Positions 10,013-18,552 of a stretch of DNA of 64,000 nt are shown here, piece after piece. A program made the translations under genes and the position numbers. Position 1 is the stretch's first letter. Each line of letters begins with the position of its first letter. The DNA comes from Dechloromonas hankyongensis (GTDB taxonomy: Bacteria; Pseudomonadota; Gammaproteobacteria; Burkholderiales; Rhodocyclaceae), in NCBI RefSeq assembly GCF_022012295.1, contig NZ_JAKLTN010000002.1:1116001-1180000 (forward strand). Reading direction: 5' to 3'. The notes beneath the pieces are model-generated. The model saw only the letters and a program-made list of their open reading frames with translations. It searched no databases and had not been told where the DNA came from.

Positions 10013-10421
10013 TGCTCTGGTCGCGCTGGAGCAAAATGGCGAGAAGCACTGCGGCGACCATGTCGTTAAAAAACTTCGTGTCGTTGACACCGTTGGCCTG
10101 GATGTAATTGTTCAGGGCGTTGACCGCAAGGCTGACGCTTACACTGGGCAGGTTTCCATTCGCCACAGTTGCGAAGGGATTCGGCGTGGTCGCCGACATC
10201 GGCGCGCCCATCTGCTGGATTTCCGCAGCCAGTGCCTGCCGTGCTGCGGGCGAAATACTGACTTGCGAACTCGCTGTTGGCGCAGTTGCCTGTGCGCTTG
10301 GCGGCGACGCGGGCACGCTGCCGACTGCCGGTGCTGCACTTGCCGCATCCGCGACGCTGCCGACCATTCCCGCGCCGCCAATACCTAGACCTCCCCCTAC
10401 ACCGCCAACTGCTCCGACCAT
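10002..10421 (-). CDS. Hypothetical glycine/alanine-rich protein, first gene of a two-gene unit
   Basis: A 139-residue protein of unknown function. The first 30 residues are a glycine-rich run (VGAVGGVGGGLGIGGAGMVG). An Ala/Pro/Ser linker follows, then a more conserved-looking half with SISPAARQALAAEIQQM and a hydrophobic C-terminal helix FFNDMVAAVLLAILLQ. The start at 10421 is well supported by AGGAGG eight bases upstream; a longer open frame to 10559 lacks such a site. It resembles small secreted or envelope-associated bacterial proteins in composition only. Confidence 0.65.
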   Translation of the reverse strand: MVGAVGGVGGGLGIGGAGMVGSVADAASAAPAVGSVPASPPSAQATAPTASSQVSISPAARQALAAEIQQMGAPMSATTPNPFATVANGNLPSVSVSLAVNALNNYIQANGVNDTKFFNDMVAAVLLAILLQRDQSNGG

Positions 10422-10789
10422 GATCAAGCCTCCTGAGTGAACGCTCACGATTCGGGCAGACGGTATTCGTCTGACAGGGGCGACCGCTTCGTGGGGCTGA
10501 GGGTTGGACCGTAGCTGCGGTGCTGTATCGCGGCAGATGGTAATCAGGATGCCGGACAAACATTAAGTGACCTTGAATTTGCCCAGGGCTGATCGGGCAG
10601 GCTTTTTCCACCACCTACGGTCACTCGCATGTCGCCAGGAAGCTCAGCAAGGTCGAACAACTCGCTGGGAACTGCATTGGCCAATTTGGTTGTGCACGCC
10701 TCCGAGCAAGAGTCAGAGGGTAGATTCATCACCGGCAGCTTGATGACCAGAAAGCTGCCATCTTGATTACAAACATCATCAGGCCGTTG

Positions 10790-10878
10790 TAGGTCGCGGC
10801 CTGCCAGTCGAATATCGAGAAGCAGCCATTGGCGCGGCCTCGCGCTTGAGATGTAACCGTAGAGGACAGAATGCGGCC
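10790..10878 (+). repeat. Island repeat Rep1, copy b
   Basis: 89 bases colinear with copies c and d. The core GCCATTGGCGCGGCCTCGCG and the following CTTGAGATGTAAC are identical to copy c. The outer parts are more diverged. Confidence 0.75.
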
Positions 10879-10910
10879 AATTGCTGCCGGTCACCTTTTT
10901 AAATACGAAC

Positions 10911-10981
10911 GGCCGGTTCTAGCGACATACCGGCCATTTGAGCTTTGAAGATACCAATGACGGCTTTGGGCAACCTACTGC
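10911..10981 (+). repeat. Island repeat Rep2, copy 1 (hairpin plus conserved tail)
   Basis: It opens with the inverted repeat GGCCGGT ... ACCGGCC, followed by a tail CTTTGAAGATACCAATGACG and GGGCAACCT. The same hairpin and tail occur in reverse orientation at 21567-21634. Confidence 0.75.
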
Positions 10982-11075
10982 TTCGGCACGCGACCACGAT
11001 AGATATTCATCGTCGCGATTGCCCTACGGCCGATTTCTGAGCGGAGTGGACGTATTTAACTCCGAGGCGAGCTGT

Positions 11076-12326
11076 CTAAATCGTGAAGTGTTTGCGAATC
11101 TGTGCTTCCAGCAGCGCACGAGCATCCGCCTCGGAGGCATGGTGAAGCTTCTCCCGTATTTCGTCGGCAACACGCTCGAATGCAAACATCACACGTGGAT
11201 CAAAATGGGTTCCAGTATCTTTGCGCAGGATATCGATTACAGCGTCAAAAGGTATGGCAGTCTTATATGGACGCTTCGATGAAAGGGCATCGAATACGTC
11301 AGCCAACGCAAATATTCTTGCTGCGAGTGGAATTGAATCTCCCGCCTGCTGCTTTGGATAGCCGCTGCCATCCCACTTTTCATGGTGCCCGGCCACCACT
11401 TCATGCGCACCGTCTAGCCATCCCATCCCTTTGACGATTTCTACACCCTGGCCAACATGGGTTCTCATCACGGACATTTCCCAATCATCGAGAGGTCCTG
11501 GCTTGAGGAGAATGGCATCAGGTATCGCAATCTTTCCGACGTCGTGCAGAAAGCTACCAGCGATAAGGGCTTGCATGTTGCTTCCGGTAAGCCCCATTTC
11601 CTCCCCAATGCGGGCAGCAATCCAGGCGACGCGATAATTATGCGCGCCGGTGTCGGAATCACGTTTTGCAATGGCTCGCCCTAGCGCCGCCATCATCGAA
11701 ATGTGCGAATCAAGAACCTCGATTGTCTTTTGCGTATTGTCTGCAGATAGTTGGACGACAATAGGGTAGATGGCAGCGCCACAGAGCACCGAGGCCAAGC
11801 AGGCAATTAGCGCCATTTTGACTGCTGCAGTATGAATTTCCCTTCTCTGCCAATCGGGAACAATGCGCACCCCCTCGAAGTAGCCTGTGATATCACCATC
11901 CTCCACGGTCCGCAGCGGGATAAATACCCGGAGTACCCATTGATGTCGGATCTGGAGACTCTCGTAGGAGGAGCTCATGTATGCCGGTTTAATGTGCTCC
12001 GGTAACTGACTTTCGACCTCTATCCCGAGATCCGTGTGCGACTCAGAGAGTTTTTCACCGCTATGGTCATAAAGTTCCGCGATATCAAAAATCCCGCCCG
12101 AAAGCGTCGTTACGGCTTTTGCAGCTTTTTCTTTTGCCGCTGGTCCTGTCAATTCAAGCGCTTCCGAGTAACGAAGGATCCGCTTGGATTCCTCCATGGC
12201 TAATGAAACCACTTCACCCTCTGCGCTTTCTGTACTAATCAACCATGCAACGGGTGCGACGATGGCCGCCAGCATGAGGCTGACAAAAGCAATTCTTTGA
12301 GCAGCCCGCTTGTTGAACAGGTTCAT
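11076..12326 (-). CDS. HD-GYP domain cyclic-di-GMP phosphodiesterase, membrane-bound
   Basis: Predicted to hydrolyse cyclic di-GMP. In 416 residues: TM1 at about 11-30, a periplasmic sensor region to about 165, TM2 at about 167-190, then an HD-GYP domain. The metal and catalytic residues are present: H229, H261-D262 with K265 (HDVGK), H290, the pair H314-H315, and the GYP element DGSGYP at 319-324. The periplasmic part has no family I recognise. It faces the PAS-GGDEF gene at 12712 across a 385-base divergent intergenic region, so a synthase and a hydrolase may share regulation. Confidence 0.9.
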   Translation of the reverse strand: MNLFNKRAAQRIAFVSLMLAAIVAPVAWLISTESAEGEVVSLAMEESKRILRYSEALELTGPAAKEKAAKAVTTLSGGIFDIAELYDHSGEKLSESHTDLGIEVESQLPEHIKPAYMSSSYESLQIRHQWVLRVFIPLRTVEDGDITGYFEGVRIVPDWQRREIHTAAVKMALIACLASVLCGAAIYPIVVQLSADNTQKTIEVLDSHISMMAALGRAIAKRDSDTGAHNYRVAWIAARIGEEMGLTGSNMQALIAGSFLHDVGKIAIPDAILLKPGPLDDWEMSVMRTHVGQGVEIVKGMGWLDGAHEVVAGHHEKWDGSGYPKQQAGDSIPLAARIFALADVFDALSSKRPYKTAIPFDAVIDILRKDTGTHFDPRVMFAFERVADEIREKLHHASEADARALLEAQIRKHFTI

Positions 12327-12711
12327 TGCTAATTCTTTCTTTTTGCCGTTTCGCCTACCGTTAGTGCAGCCCCATGAGCAATCGTCTGTTTACTACTAAC
12401 TTGTGTGCCAAAGGCGTGGCTTAACTCGATAACCGCTCGCCACGCACGAAAAACACCTCTTACTACCGGGGAGCAACCAGGCGATGTACAGCTTCAACAA
12501 CCCCACCCCGAATATACCGCCCCGAATACACGAAATACTGAAATCATCTTGTAGGTGATGCGAATCAAGTAGCTAGTGTCGATGTCGCGACAAGCAGGAA
12601 CTTAATGCATTCATCGCTATCAGAATGACACACTATATAAGCAATTGGTTGTATTGATAGCCTCAACAAAGTGGAACAACATGTCCTGCAGCGAACTCGG
12701 GGGAGTGGGTT
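12327..12711. other. Divergent intergenic region between HD-GYP and GGDEF genes
   Basis: No ORF. It must hold both promoters. ACTATATAAGC near 12634 is a possible -10 region for the GGDEF gene, without a convincing -35. A hairpin-like CTAGTGTCGATGTCGCGACA lies near 12573-12592. Composition is AT-richer than the core genome. Confidence 0.4.
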
Positions 12712-14472
12712 ATGGAAATCAATGGTTTATTGAGTACCGGCGGCCTGACCCATAATGAAATGCAGTTATTGCAAACTGCCATTGACAGCCTTGGGGCGTC
12801 GGTTTTCGCCAAGGACTTGAATGGCCGCTATACCTTTGTCAATCGGGCATTTTGTGACATGGTGGGGGCAAAGTTAGAAGAGGTCGTTGGTCATCTGCTT
12901 GAAGATTTGTTCGACCCCATAACGGCGACTCAACTCAGAGAGGATGATTTACGGGTAATTGCAACCGGCCAAACTGTCGAGCAAAAAGAATATCGCCGCA
13001 CCAAGGTTGGCGGTGAGAGACATCAATATTTGACAGTTAAAAGGCCGGTGTATGGCCGGTACGGAAATATCATTGGCCTGTCTGGGGTATCGCTTGATGT
13101 CACCAGCACGGCGCAGGTGGAGGTGTTGCTGAGTGAATCCCGGCAATTCCTGGACCTTTTACTTAGCAATGTCGATGGTCACTTCTACATCAAGGGACAA
13201 GACCGTCGTTATATCTTCGTCAGCCCCAAAGTCGCTGAACTGTTGCAGCGGAGCCCGGAACAGATAATTGGTCATACCGATGCCGAACTTTTGCCGGAGT
13301 TGGAGGCTCAACGTGTCAACGCCTTCGATGACATGGTATTTGAGACGGGCGTGCGCAAGGCGGGGGAGGAGTGCTTAGCAGGAAGTCGTGGGGGCTTGCG
13401 CTATTTTTGGTCAGTCAAACAATTGTTGCGTAGGGGAAATCAACCCGACTGCCTCATCGGTATGTCGATGGATATTACGGAACTCAAATTGGCGCAACAA
13501 GCGGTGGCCAGTTCCGAAACGCGGTTTCGAACTTTGTTTGAGGGTAGCCGGGACGGAGTGCTTTTGCTCGACCAGAAAAAGCATTTCATCGACTGCAATC
13601 AAGCCGCGCTTGAACTTCTGGGACTGACCGGCAAGGCTGATTGCCTTGGCCGAACGCCTGTAGATTTCTCTCCCCCGGTCCAGGCGTGCGGAACGCCTTC
13701 AGTTGATTTGGCGGCACGCTATATCGACACTATCAACACGGAAGGGAAGCATCGATTTGACTGGCTTATTAAACGCCCACAAGACGGTGCTACGTTAACA
13801 GTTGAGGTCAGTGCCAGCATGGTGGACCTGGACGGAGAGACTGTCATCCTGGCCACCGTACGCGACCTGACTGAACGGATGCAATATGAAGTAGCCATTC
13901 ATCAGCTGGCATATTACGACGCACTGACCGACTTGCCGAACCGGCGTTTATTCTTCGACCACTTGTCAAAGGCACTGGCGTTAAGTCAGCGAAGTGGGCT
14001 ATTTGGTGCGGTTATCTACCTGGATCTCGACAATTTCAAGCCAGTCAATGACCGCTACGGTCACATTGCGGGTGACTTGCTGCTAAAGGAGGTTGCACGG
14101 CGTTTAGCTGAACATGTTCGCGACCAGGATACGGTGGCCCGTCTGGGCGGTGATGAATTTGTGGTCTTGTTGGTCAATGTCGCTCCGACGCAGGACGCAG
14201 CATGGCAGCAAGCTAAACGGGTGGCAGAAAGGATTCGTGACGATTTGGCTAAGACCTACTCCTTGACTTTCGATACCGACGAGCAAATCCAGACAACGGT
14301 CGAGCATCACTGTTCGGCGAGTCTGGGGATGACACTGTTTCCTCCGTGCGGCGAGTGCGGTGAAACGATACTTCGGCGTGCTGATAACGCGATGTACCAA
14401 GCAAAAGCCGCAGGACGCAACCAGATTTATCTCGACGAGGGGTGCGGCCAGACCACGTCTTTAACGTCGTAA
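12712..14472 (+). CDS. PAS-PAS-PAS-GGDEF diguanylate cyclase
   Basis: Predicted cytosolic diguanylate cyclase of 586 residues with three PAS-like sensor repeats (about 15-135, 142-265 and 270-400) and a GGDEF domain. The active site GGDEF is intact at 479-483. An RxxD inhibitory site (RDQD, about 470-473) sits upstream, so product inhibition is expected. The domain entry YDALTDLPNRRLFFDHL is canonical. No transmembrane segments are seen. A GGGGGAG lies ahead of the ATG. Codon use is less GC-biased than in the core genes, in line with the island. Confidence 0.92.
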   Translation: MEINGLLSTGGLTHNEMQLLQTAIDSLGASVFAKDLNGRYTFVNRAFCDMVGAKLEEVVGHLLEDLFDPITATQLREDDLRVIATGQTVEQKEYRRTKVGGERHQYLTVKRPVYGRYGNIIGLSGVSLDVTSTAQVEVLLSESRQFLDLLLSNVDGHFYIKGQDRRYIFVSPKVAELLQRSPEQIIGHTDAELLPELEAQRVNAFDDMVFETGVRKAGEECLAGSRGGLRYFWSVKQLLRRGNQPDCLIGMSMDITELKLAQQAVASSETRFRTLFEGSRDGVLLLDQKKHFIDCNQAALELLGLTGKADCLGRTPVDFSPPVQACGTPSVDLAARYIDTINTEGKHRFDWLIKRPQDGATLTVEVSASMVDLDGETVILATVRDLTERMQYEVAIHQLAYYDALTDLPNRRLFFDHLSKALALSQRSGLFGAVIYLDLDNFKPVNDRYGHIAGDLLLKEVARRLAEHVRDQDTVARLGGDEFVVLLVNVAPTQDAAWQQAKRVAERIRDDLAKTYSLTFDTDEQIQTTVEHHCSASLGMTLFPPCGECGETILRRADNAMYQAKAAGRNQIYLDEGCGQTTSLTS

Positions 14473-14723
14473 TCAAAGACCGAACGAACGCGTGCTGTTG
14501 AATCAAACAGCATCCGCTACTCATCCGCCGTTCACCCTTGAGAGCTGGATTGGACGCTAATCTATTCGGCTAGTAGGCACTCTCTAACCACCCGGCACAA
14601 ATTGTCGATGCACAATCATAGCGCTCTGACTAGTTGGAACGGTCAGCCAGTTTTGAAGATAAGTGGATGGCCGCTTTTTCGCGGACTGCAGACGTTTAAT
14701 GCAAAAGTCTTGAGGGGCAGCTT

Positions 14724-14812
14724 TGGGTCGCAGGCCGTCAGTTGAGTTTTGAGAAGCGGCCATTGGCGCGGCCTCGCGCTTGAGATGTAACTGCACCAGG
14801 CTGAAATCGGCC
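14724..14812 (+). repeat. Island repeat Rep1, copy c
   Basis: 89 bases from TGGGTCGCAGG to ATCGGCC. By eye about five mismatches separate it from copy d at 20137-20225, the best-matched pair of the family. Confidence 0.85.
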
Positions 14813-14989
14813 AATAGCTGTCCTTCGTGCGCATCCCCCTGAAGCGGACATCTATCTTGAGCAAAATGCGATATGGATAGATACTTGGTTGCCAGTCTCC
14901 ATTTTTGTAAATTGGTTAGAGCACAAAATGCGCGGAAAGCCTTGTGAACACATGCTATTTCGACGTTTTATATGCGTCCTCTCGAATAT

Positions 14990-15029
14990 GCATAGGCGGC
15001 CCCATGTGGCCGCCTATTAGCTGTTAGGC
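14990..15029 (+). repeat. attC-like hairpin ending in GTTAGGC
   Basis: A perfect 9-bp stem TAGGCGGCC / GGCCGCCTA with a 6-base loop is followed by TTAGCT and the core-site sequence GTTAGGC (15023-15029), which fits the integron consensus GTTRRRY. The following ORF starts 10 bases later, as in gene cassettes. A matching left core (RYYYAAC) was not found, so this is a candidate, possibly partial, site. Confidence 0.45.
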
Positions 15030-15039
15030 AACAACCCAG

Positions 15040-15414
15040 ATGAAACTTCGGTTTTTGCTTCTTATGGTTGCTTCTAGTGTGCTCGGTCTATTTCTCATGT
15101 GGATAGGCGTCAATGCCATTCGGCTAGGGGAAATATCCATTCACTTTTCAAAGGACCAACAATCCTACGCCTTCCGTAGTGCAGAAAATGCTGGTGCTTT
15201 TTACTTTTGGGTGTTGTTTCACATCGCCGCAGGTGGCCTTTTTTGGCTTTCGGCATTTGCAAGTTATCGGCTGCTTGCTTCCAAGCAAACCAACATCCTC
15301 GGCGAGCACATTGCAGCACTTGAACGACGAGCCCCTTCCGGCCTACGTCCCTTGTTGCTTGGTTTTCTAGCTCTTGCAGTAGCAGTACTCATCTATGCCA
15401 ACACCCCGGCCTAA
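15040..15414 (+). CDS. Small integral membrane protein, cassette-like
   Basis: A 124-residue protein without a family I recognise. Hydrophobic segments lie at about 4-24, 50-75 and 103-121, predicting three membrane spans. It starts immediately behind the GTTAGGC core of the hairpin at 14990-15029 and has no good Shine-Dalgarno, a frequent situation for integron cassette genes. It is followed by degenerate repeat DNA. Confidence 0.6.
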   Translation: MKLRFLLLMVASSVLGLFLMWIGVNAIRLGEISIHFSKDQQSYAFRSAENAGAFYFWVLFHIAAGGLFWLSAFASYRLLASKQTNILGEHIAALERRAPSGLRPLLLGFLALAVAVLIYANTPA

Positions 15415-15700
15415 TGCCCCGTCGCCCGAACTTGAAGGTTCCTCAAAGTCTGCTTTCCAAAGTACTGACCGTCGTCTTTGGGTCGGGAGTGTGAGTTCGC
15501 CAGTTCGGGAAGCTGACATTCAGGGCGGATTCTCTCCCTGCGGCAGGTAAGGAGCACATTCCAGCCCGACGTACAGCGAGTGGCCTCCGTCCGCTAAGGC
15601 CGATTTCCGGCCTCATGCCGGCGGCAATAGGCTGCTCGTCGGCCAAAGCGGACGTTCGTATCCTTCTAATCCAGCGTCCGCAATTAAGCTCTATTCGCTA
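15415..15700. other. Repeat-like intergenic stretch
   Basis: No supported ORF. It carries several of the degenerate words common to the island: TCTTTGGGTCG, GTCCGCTAAGGCCGATTTCCGGCC and AAAGCGGACGTTCG. Close relatives recur at 21505-21690 and 18376-18390. Confidence 0.45.
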
Positions 15701-16375
15701 TCAATCGTCGATAGAGATACCCAACAGTTGCAAGAGCGACAGGAACAGGTTCAACAGGTTCAAATACATGCTGACAGCAGCCATGACGTAGTTGTCTTCC
15801 TCACCACGCACCAAACGGCTCGTGTCGTACAGGATGAAGCCTGAGAACAACAGCGCAGCGACTGCAGAGACCCCTGCGTGCATTGCCGGGATGAATATCG
15901 CTGCAATGCTTGCCAGCAGGACCACAATCAAACCAGCAAACAGGAAGCCCTCCATACGGGTGAAGTCCTTGCCTGTCTTGTGGACGTAAGCGGTCAAAGC
16001 TAGCGTCACAACTGTCGTGAGGACAGCGGCGGTCAAAACGGTGCTGCTACCACCAGGCATGTTGATGTAGTGGCTCAACGTCGGACCGAGACCAAGACCG
16101 CTCAGACCAGTAAAAGCCATCATCGCAGGTACTGCCGCTGCCGTGTTCCGCTTCTTATGAAGGTAGAACAAAGGCACCAAGCCAAGCAAAGTGAAGAGGA
16201 TACCGGCCAAAGGACCAAACCCAGCCCACATACTGATACCTGCACCAACGCCAGCTACGCCCGTCGAAAGCGCGAGAAGTTGGTAGGTATTGCGGATGAC
16301 TCGGTTCGTATCGGGTACGGCGTAGGAGCGATAATCGGTTTTGCTGAGGTCAATAACACGTGCTTCAGTGCTCAT
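15701..16375 (-). CDS. Bax inhibitor-1/YccA family membrane protein
   Basis: An integral membrane protein of the BI-1 (TMBIM) family, 224 residues with about seven hydrophobic segments. Typical elements are the N-terminal NTYQLLALS before TM1, the GLSGLGLGP stretch, and the C-terminal GFILYDTSRL followed by AVSMYLNLLNLFLSLLQLLG. YccA of E. coli modulates FtsH, and other members act as Ca2+ leak channels; neither is shown here. A strong AAAGGAGG stands about 12 bases ahead of the ATG. It lies within the island but reads like an ordinary chromosomal gene. Confidence 0.88.
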   Translation of the reverse strand: MSTEARVIDLSKTDYRSYAVPDTNRVIRNTYQLLALSTGVAGVGAGISMWAGFGPLAGILFTLLGLVPLFYLHKKRNTAAAVPAMMAFTGLSGLGLGPTLSHYINMPGGSSTVLTAAVLTTVVTLALTAYVHKTGKDFTRMEGFLFAGLIVVLLASIAAIFIPAMHAGVSAVAALLFSGFILYDTSRLVRGEEDNYVMAAVSMYLNLLNLFLSLLQLLGISIDD

Positions 16376-16548
16376 AGTGGTTCATAACCTCCTTTAGGTT
16401 GTGGCGTTACTGTAGGTGGAGGCGGCATCCCAATAAACCAAGTCAGGCCTGTGCAACTATTCCGTTTTTTCGGAATATTGAATGAACTCGGCGTGCCAAA
16501 ACCTGAGCTACGATACATCATCGTTTGAACCCTTGGAGGCTAAAGCAG

Positions 16549-16758
16549 ATGAAGAAAGTGCAATCTTCGATTCAACGTGGTGCTGAATACGTCTGTACCA
16601 AAATCGGCGACGTCGTCACGGCCATTGAGCAAGTCGCCGTGGTTAAAGGTCTCCCCATGTGGGAAGTCGAGCGCAGGATTGGGGCTGGTATCCGGAGACG
16701 CCTCATCGTGTCGGCGCGCTCATTGTTGCCTATTCAGGCAGAGGTCTCCCCCGCTTAA
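16549..16758 (+). CDS. Hypothetical small protein
   Basis: A 69-residue basic protein of unknown function (MKKVQSSIQRGAEYVCTKIG..., then VEQ-like helix and RRIGAGIRRRLIVSARSLL). The start at 16549 is chosen because TTGGAGG stands nine bases upstream; an ATG 24 bases earlier lacks one. It is convergent with yggL, with a hairpin between the two. Confidence 0.55.
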   Translation: MKKVQSSIQRGAEYVCTKIGDVVTAIEQVAVVKGLPMWEVERRIGAGIRRRLIVSARSLLPIQAEVSPA

Positions 16759-16770
16759 CGACAAGGGATT

Positions 16771-16800
16771 GCAGCGGGCTGAAGTTCGTTCGCCCGCTGC
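16771..16800. terminator. Hairpin between convergent genes
   Basis: A 9-bp perfect stem GCAGCGGGC / GCCCGCTGC with a 12-base loop lies between the small plus-strand gene and yggL. There is no T-run on either side, so termination is plausible but not certain. Confidence 0.4.
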
Positions 16801-16811
16801 CAAATCGCTTG

Positions 16812-17147
16812 TTAAGCGGTCAGACTGGCATACCAGGCATCGGTGAGCTCACGAGTAGTCACAGAGCTAAACTCGGAACGACCTTCAAGCCATTGCTTCA
16901 CTTCATTGCGGTCTTCTTCCGTCGCTGAGCCGCCACCTGCCTTGCAGACGTAACCACAATCAACGCTACCACCATAAATAAGGCCACGAGGCTCGATTGC
17001 GCCTTCAATGAAAGCAATCAACAGCTCTTCCTCGGCGTTCCCTACCAGAGGTGCCTTGAGCTCAGTTTCGACATCGAAGCCCAGTTCTTGGAACTCTTCG
17101 AGGTGAAGTTTTTTGCGAAGACGGCGGGAGCGAGGGTACTTGGCCAT
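16812..17147 (-). CDS. yggL: YggL family 50S ribosome-associated protein (DUF469)
   Basis: A 111-residue member of the YggL family, known in E. coli to bind the 50S subunit. The N-terminus RSRRLRKKLHLEEFQELGF is almost the family consensus. The C-terminal half carries the conserved WLEGRSEFSSVTTRELTDAW pattern, and a Gly-rich segment stands in the middle. ATG 17147 gives the expected start. It is convergent with a small unknown gene. Confidence 0.9.
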   Translation of the reverse strand: MAKYPRSRRLRKKLHLEEFQELGFDVETELKAPLVGNAEEELLIAFIEGAIEPRGLIYGGSVDCGYVCKAGGGSATEEDRNEVKQWLEGRSEFSSVTTRELTDAWYASLTA

Positions 17148-17274
17148 TGGCGTTGCTCGTAGAAATTAAGGAGGCCGGAAGGTATCACACCATGGCCACA
17201 ATCATCCTTGGCGAAACCGCCCCTGAACTTCCCAATGCCGTGAACAAGAAACTAGATGGTCATTGACCATCCCT

Positions 17275-17861
17275 GATGCCTGCATGAAGGCATAGCAAAT
17301 CGTCGGGGCGAGACATTGGGGCGGGGAATCCTGCCCAGTGATGTTGAGCGGGACTGCCGAATGATCCCAGGCTTCGAGTGGCTGATCGAGAAGGATGGTT
17401 GGTTTTGGTACGGCGAAGGCAAAGACAACCGTCTGGTGTCGGTGGCCACCAAGATTCTCGCGGCCGCTGGTCAGCGCGTCGACGCTGAGGAGATCCTTGC
17501 TGGATTGGTCCGCTCCCGGCGCGGCAACTATGAACCCGATCGGCAGCGTCAGTACCTGATCGAGCCGCCTTTGCTGATCGTCGTCGAGGTCCTGCGCCGA
17601 GTGAAAAGGTTGAAGAATATCCAGTACGACGATTTCTTTCTTGAGCCTTCTATTCCAGTCGAAACTGTACTGTCCGATACAGAAGCTGCGGTTTATCGAC
17701 TCATGATCGCAAACGGAAACATCGTTTCCCGGCACATGCTCAACACTCAGCTTGTCGATGGTGGCCGGGTGAAGTTTATGGCGCTGCAGGTAAGCCTAAA
17801 CAGCTCCCCGATCTATCGTCAGCTCGATCGGGGCGTCTTTGCCCTACGTGGTGCCCCCTGA
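17275..17861 (+). pseudogene. Probable remnant of an HTH/HARE-like regulatory protein
   Basis: Open from just after a TGA at 17274 to the stop at 17861 (181 codons from TTG 17316), with no plausible start codon or Shine-Dalgarno. The text PGFEWLIEKDGWFWYGEGK, followed by LVSVATKILAAAGQRVDAEE, recalls the C-terminal HARE-HTH-like part of larger sigma-region-4-like regulators in other proteobacteria. A second winged-helix-like segment follows (AVYRLMIANGNIVSRHML). The N-terminal half is missing, so I read it as a truncated gene. The family assignment is from memory of the motif and is tentative. Confidence 0.45.
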
Positions 17862-17923
17862 GTGCGCCATTCCTGAAGAACGCGCAGGACTCGGTAGGTG
17901 GTGATGCCTCAAAGAGCATCCCT

Positions 17924-18259
17924 GTGAGTGAACGGGACGTAGACGGCTACTACCATGTGGACTGCGAACTCAGCGACAACATAGTGAAGCACCGCTATTG
18001 GTCACTTCCAAGCAATTGCGCTCGATTGTTGACCGACGGGCACTACGAGCTGGAGGGATTCAACGAGCCGGTGCTATTTGCTCGCTTTTCGAGCGGCAAT
18101 AACCGCATCAAACGGTTCCTGTCCAAAATCCTAACGCTGGGCCTAAAGGCTGGCGACAGGTTTGAACTGGCTATCAACCCAGAAGCCCGACGTATGCGCG
18201 TTACCAAGATAGATATCCGCTCGGACTTCTTGCTCGAACCGCCGCCGTCAGGCATCTAA
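17924..18259 (+). CDS. Hypothetical protein
   Basis: A 111-residue soluble protein from GTG 17924, not assigned to a family. It contains YYHVDCELSD and HRYWSLPSNCARLLTDGHYELEG, then a basic stretch (NNRIKRFLSKILTLG) and a beta-rich tail (RRMRVTKIDIRSDFLLEPP). The ribosome site (AAAGAG) is weak. It is 62 bases behind the truncated HTH gene and followed by a palindrome at 18267-18287. Confidence 0.5.
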   Translation: MSERDVDGYYHVDCELSDNIVKHRYWSLPSNCARLLTDGHYELEGFNEPVLFARFSSGNNRIKRFLSKILTLGLKAGDRFELAINPEARRMRVTKIDIRSDFLLEPPPSGI

Positions 18260-18266
18260 TTGAGTA

Positions 18267-18287
18267 GGGAATTTTCTCAAAATTCCC
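18267..18287. repeat. Perfect palindromic hairpin GGGAATTTT-CTC-AAAATTCCC
   Basis: A nine-base perfect stem with a three-base loop, eight bases after the stop of the preceding gene. There is no T-run beyond the stem on the plus strand, so it is a possible weak terminator or an element end. The following 265 bases (to 18552) carry degenerate island repeats, including GTCCGCTTTGGCCGA. Confidence 0.5.
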
Positions 18288-18552
18288 GTTGGCTGACGCG
18301 TAGCCATGCGGAGCATGTATAGCGAATGTCGGCTCGGCAGTACCTAGCGGACAGATCAGATTTACGGATCGTCAGTCCGCTTTGGCCGAGTTGTTCGCGT
18401 AGGGGGTACGACTAGTTACGGAGTACACCGGTCCCTTGAATGTCTGCAGCCCGGAGCGTGTAACAGGCCGCTCGTGGCCGACAGTACGCATCTATCGCCA
18501 TGCCCGAAAGCGGCCGCACGCGTTGAATCCAGCGTACGGCCGGATTACAGGG

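Larger units (their letters stand above)
10422..11075. other. Gene-free repeat-rich stretch
   Basis: It holds Rep1 copy b (10790-10878) and Rep2 copy 1 (10911-10981) back to back. A 116-codon minus-strand frame (10544-10894) runs through Rep1. Its C-terminal-type string YISSARPRQW recurs in the shadow frames over the other Rep1 copies, so I treat it as repeat-derived rather than a gene. Confidence 0.5.
14473..15039. other. Gene-free repeat and recombination-site-like stretch
   Basis: It contains Rep1 copy c (14724-14812), an AGCGGACATC word at 14842 and a perfect hairpin with a GTTAGGC core (14990-15029) that leads straight into the small gene at 15040. The arrangement is repeated at 20050-20425 in front of a different gene. 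Confidence 0.55.

Noticed and set aside
14584-14864. Short minus-strand ORFs over Rep1 containing YISSARPRQWPLL-like text
   Set aside because: The same peptide text appears over each Rep1 copy because the repeat DNA is conserved; start and end differ in each, so it is unlikely to be a protein.
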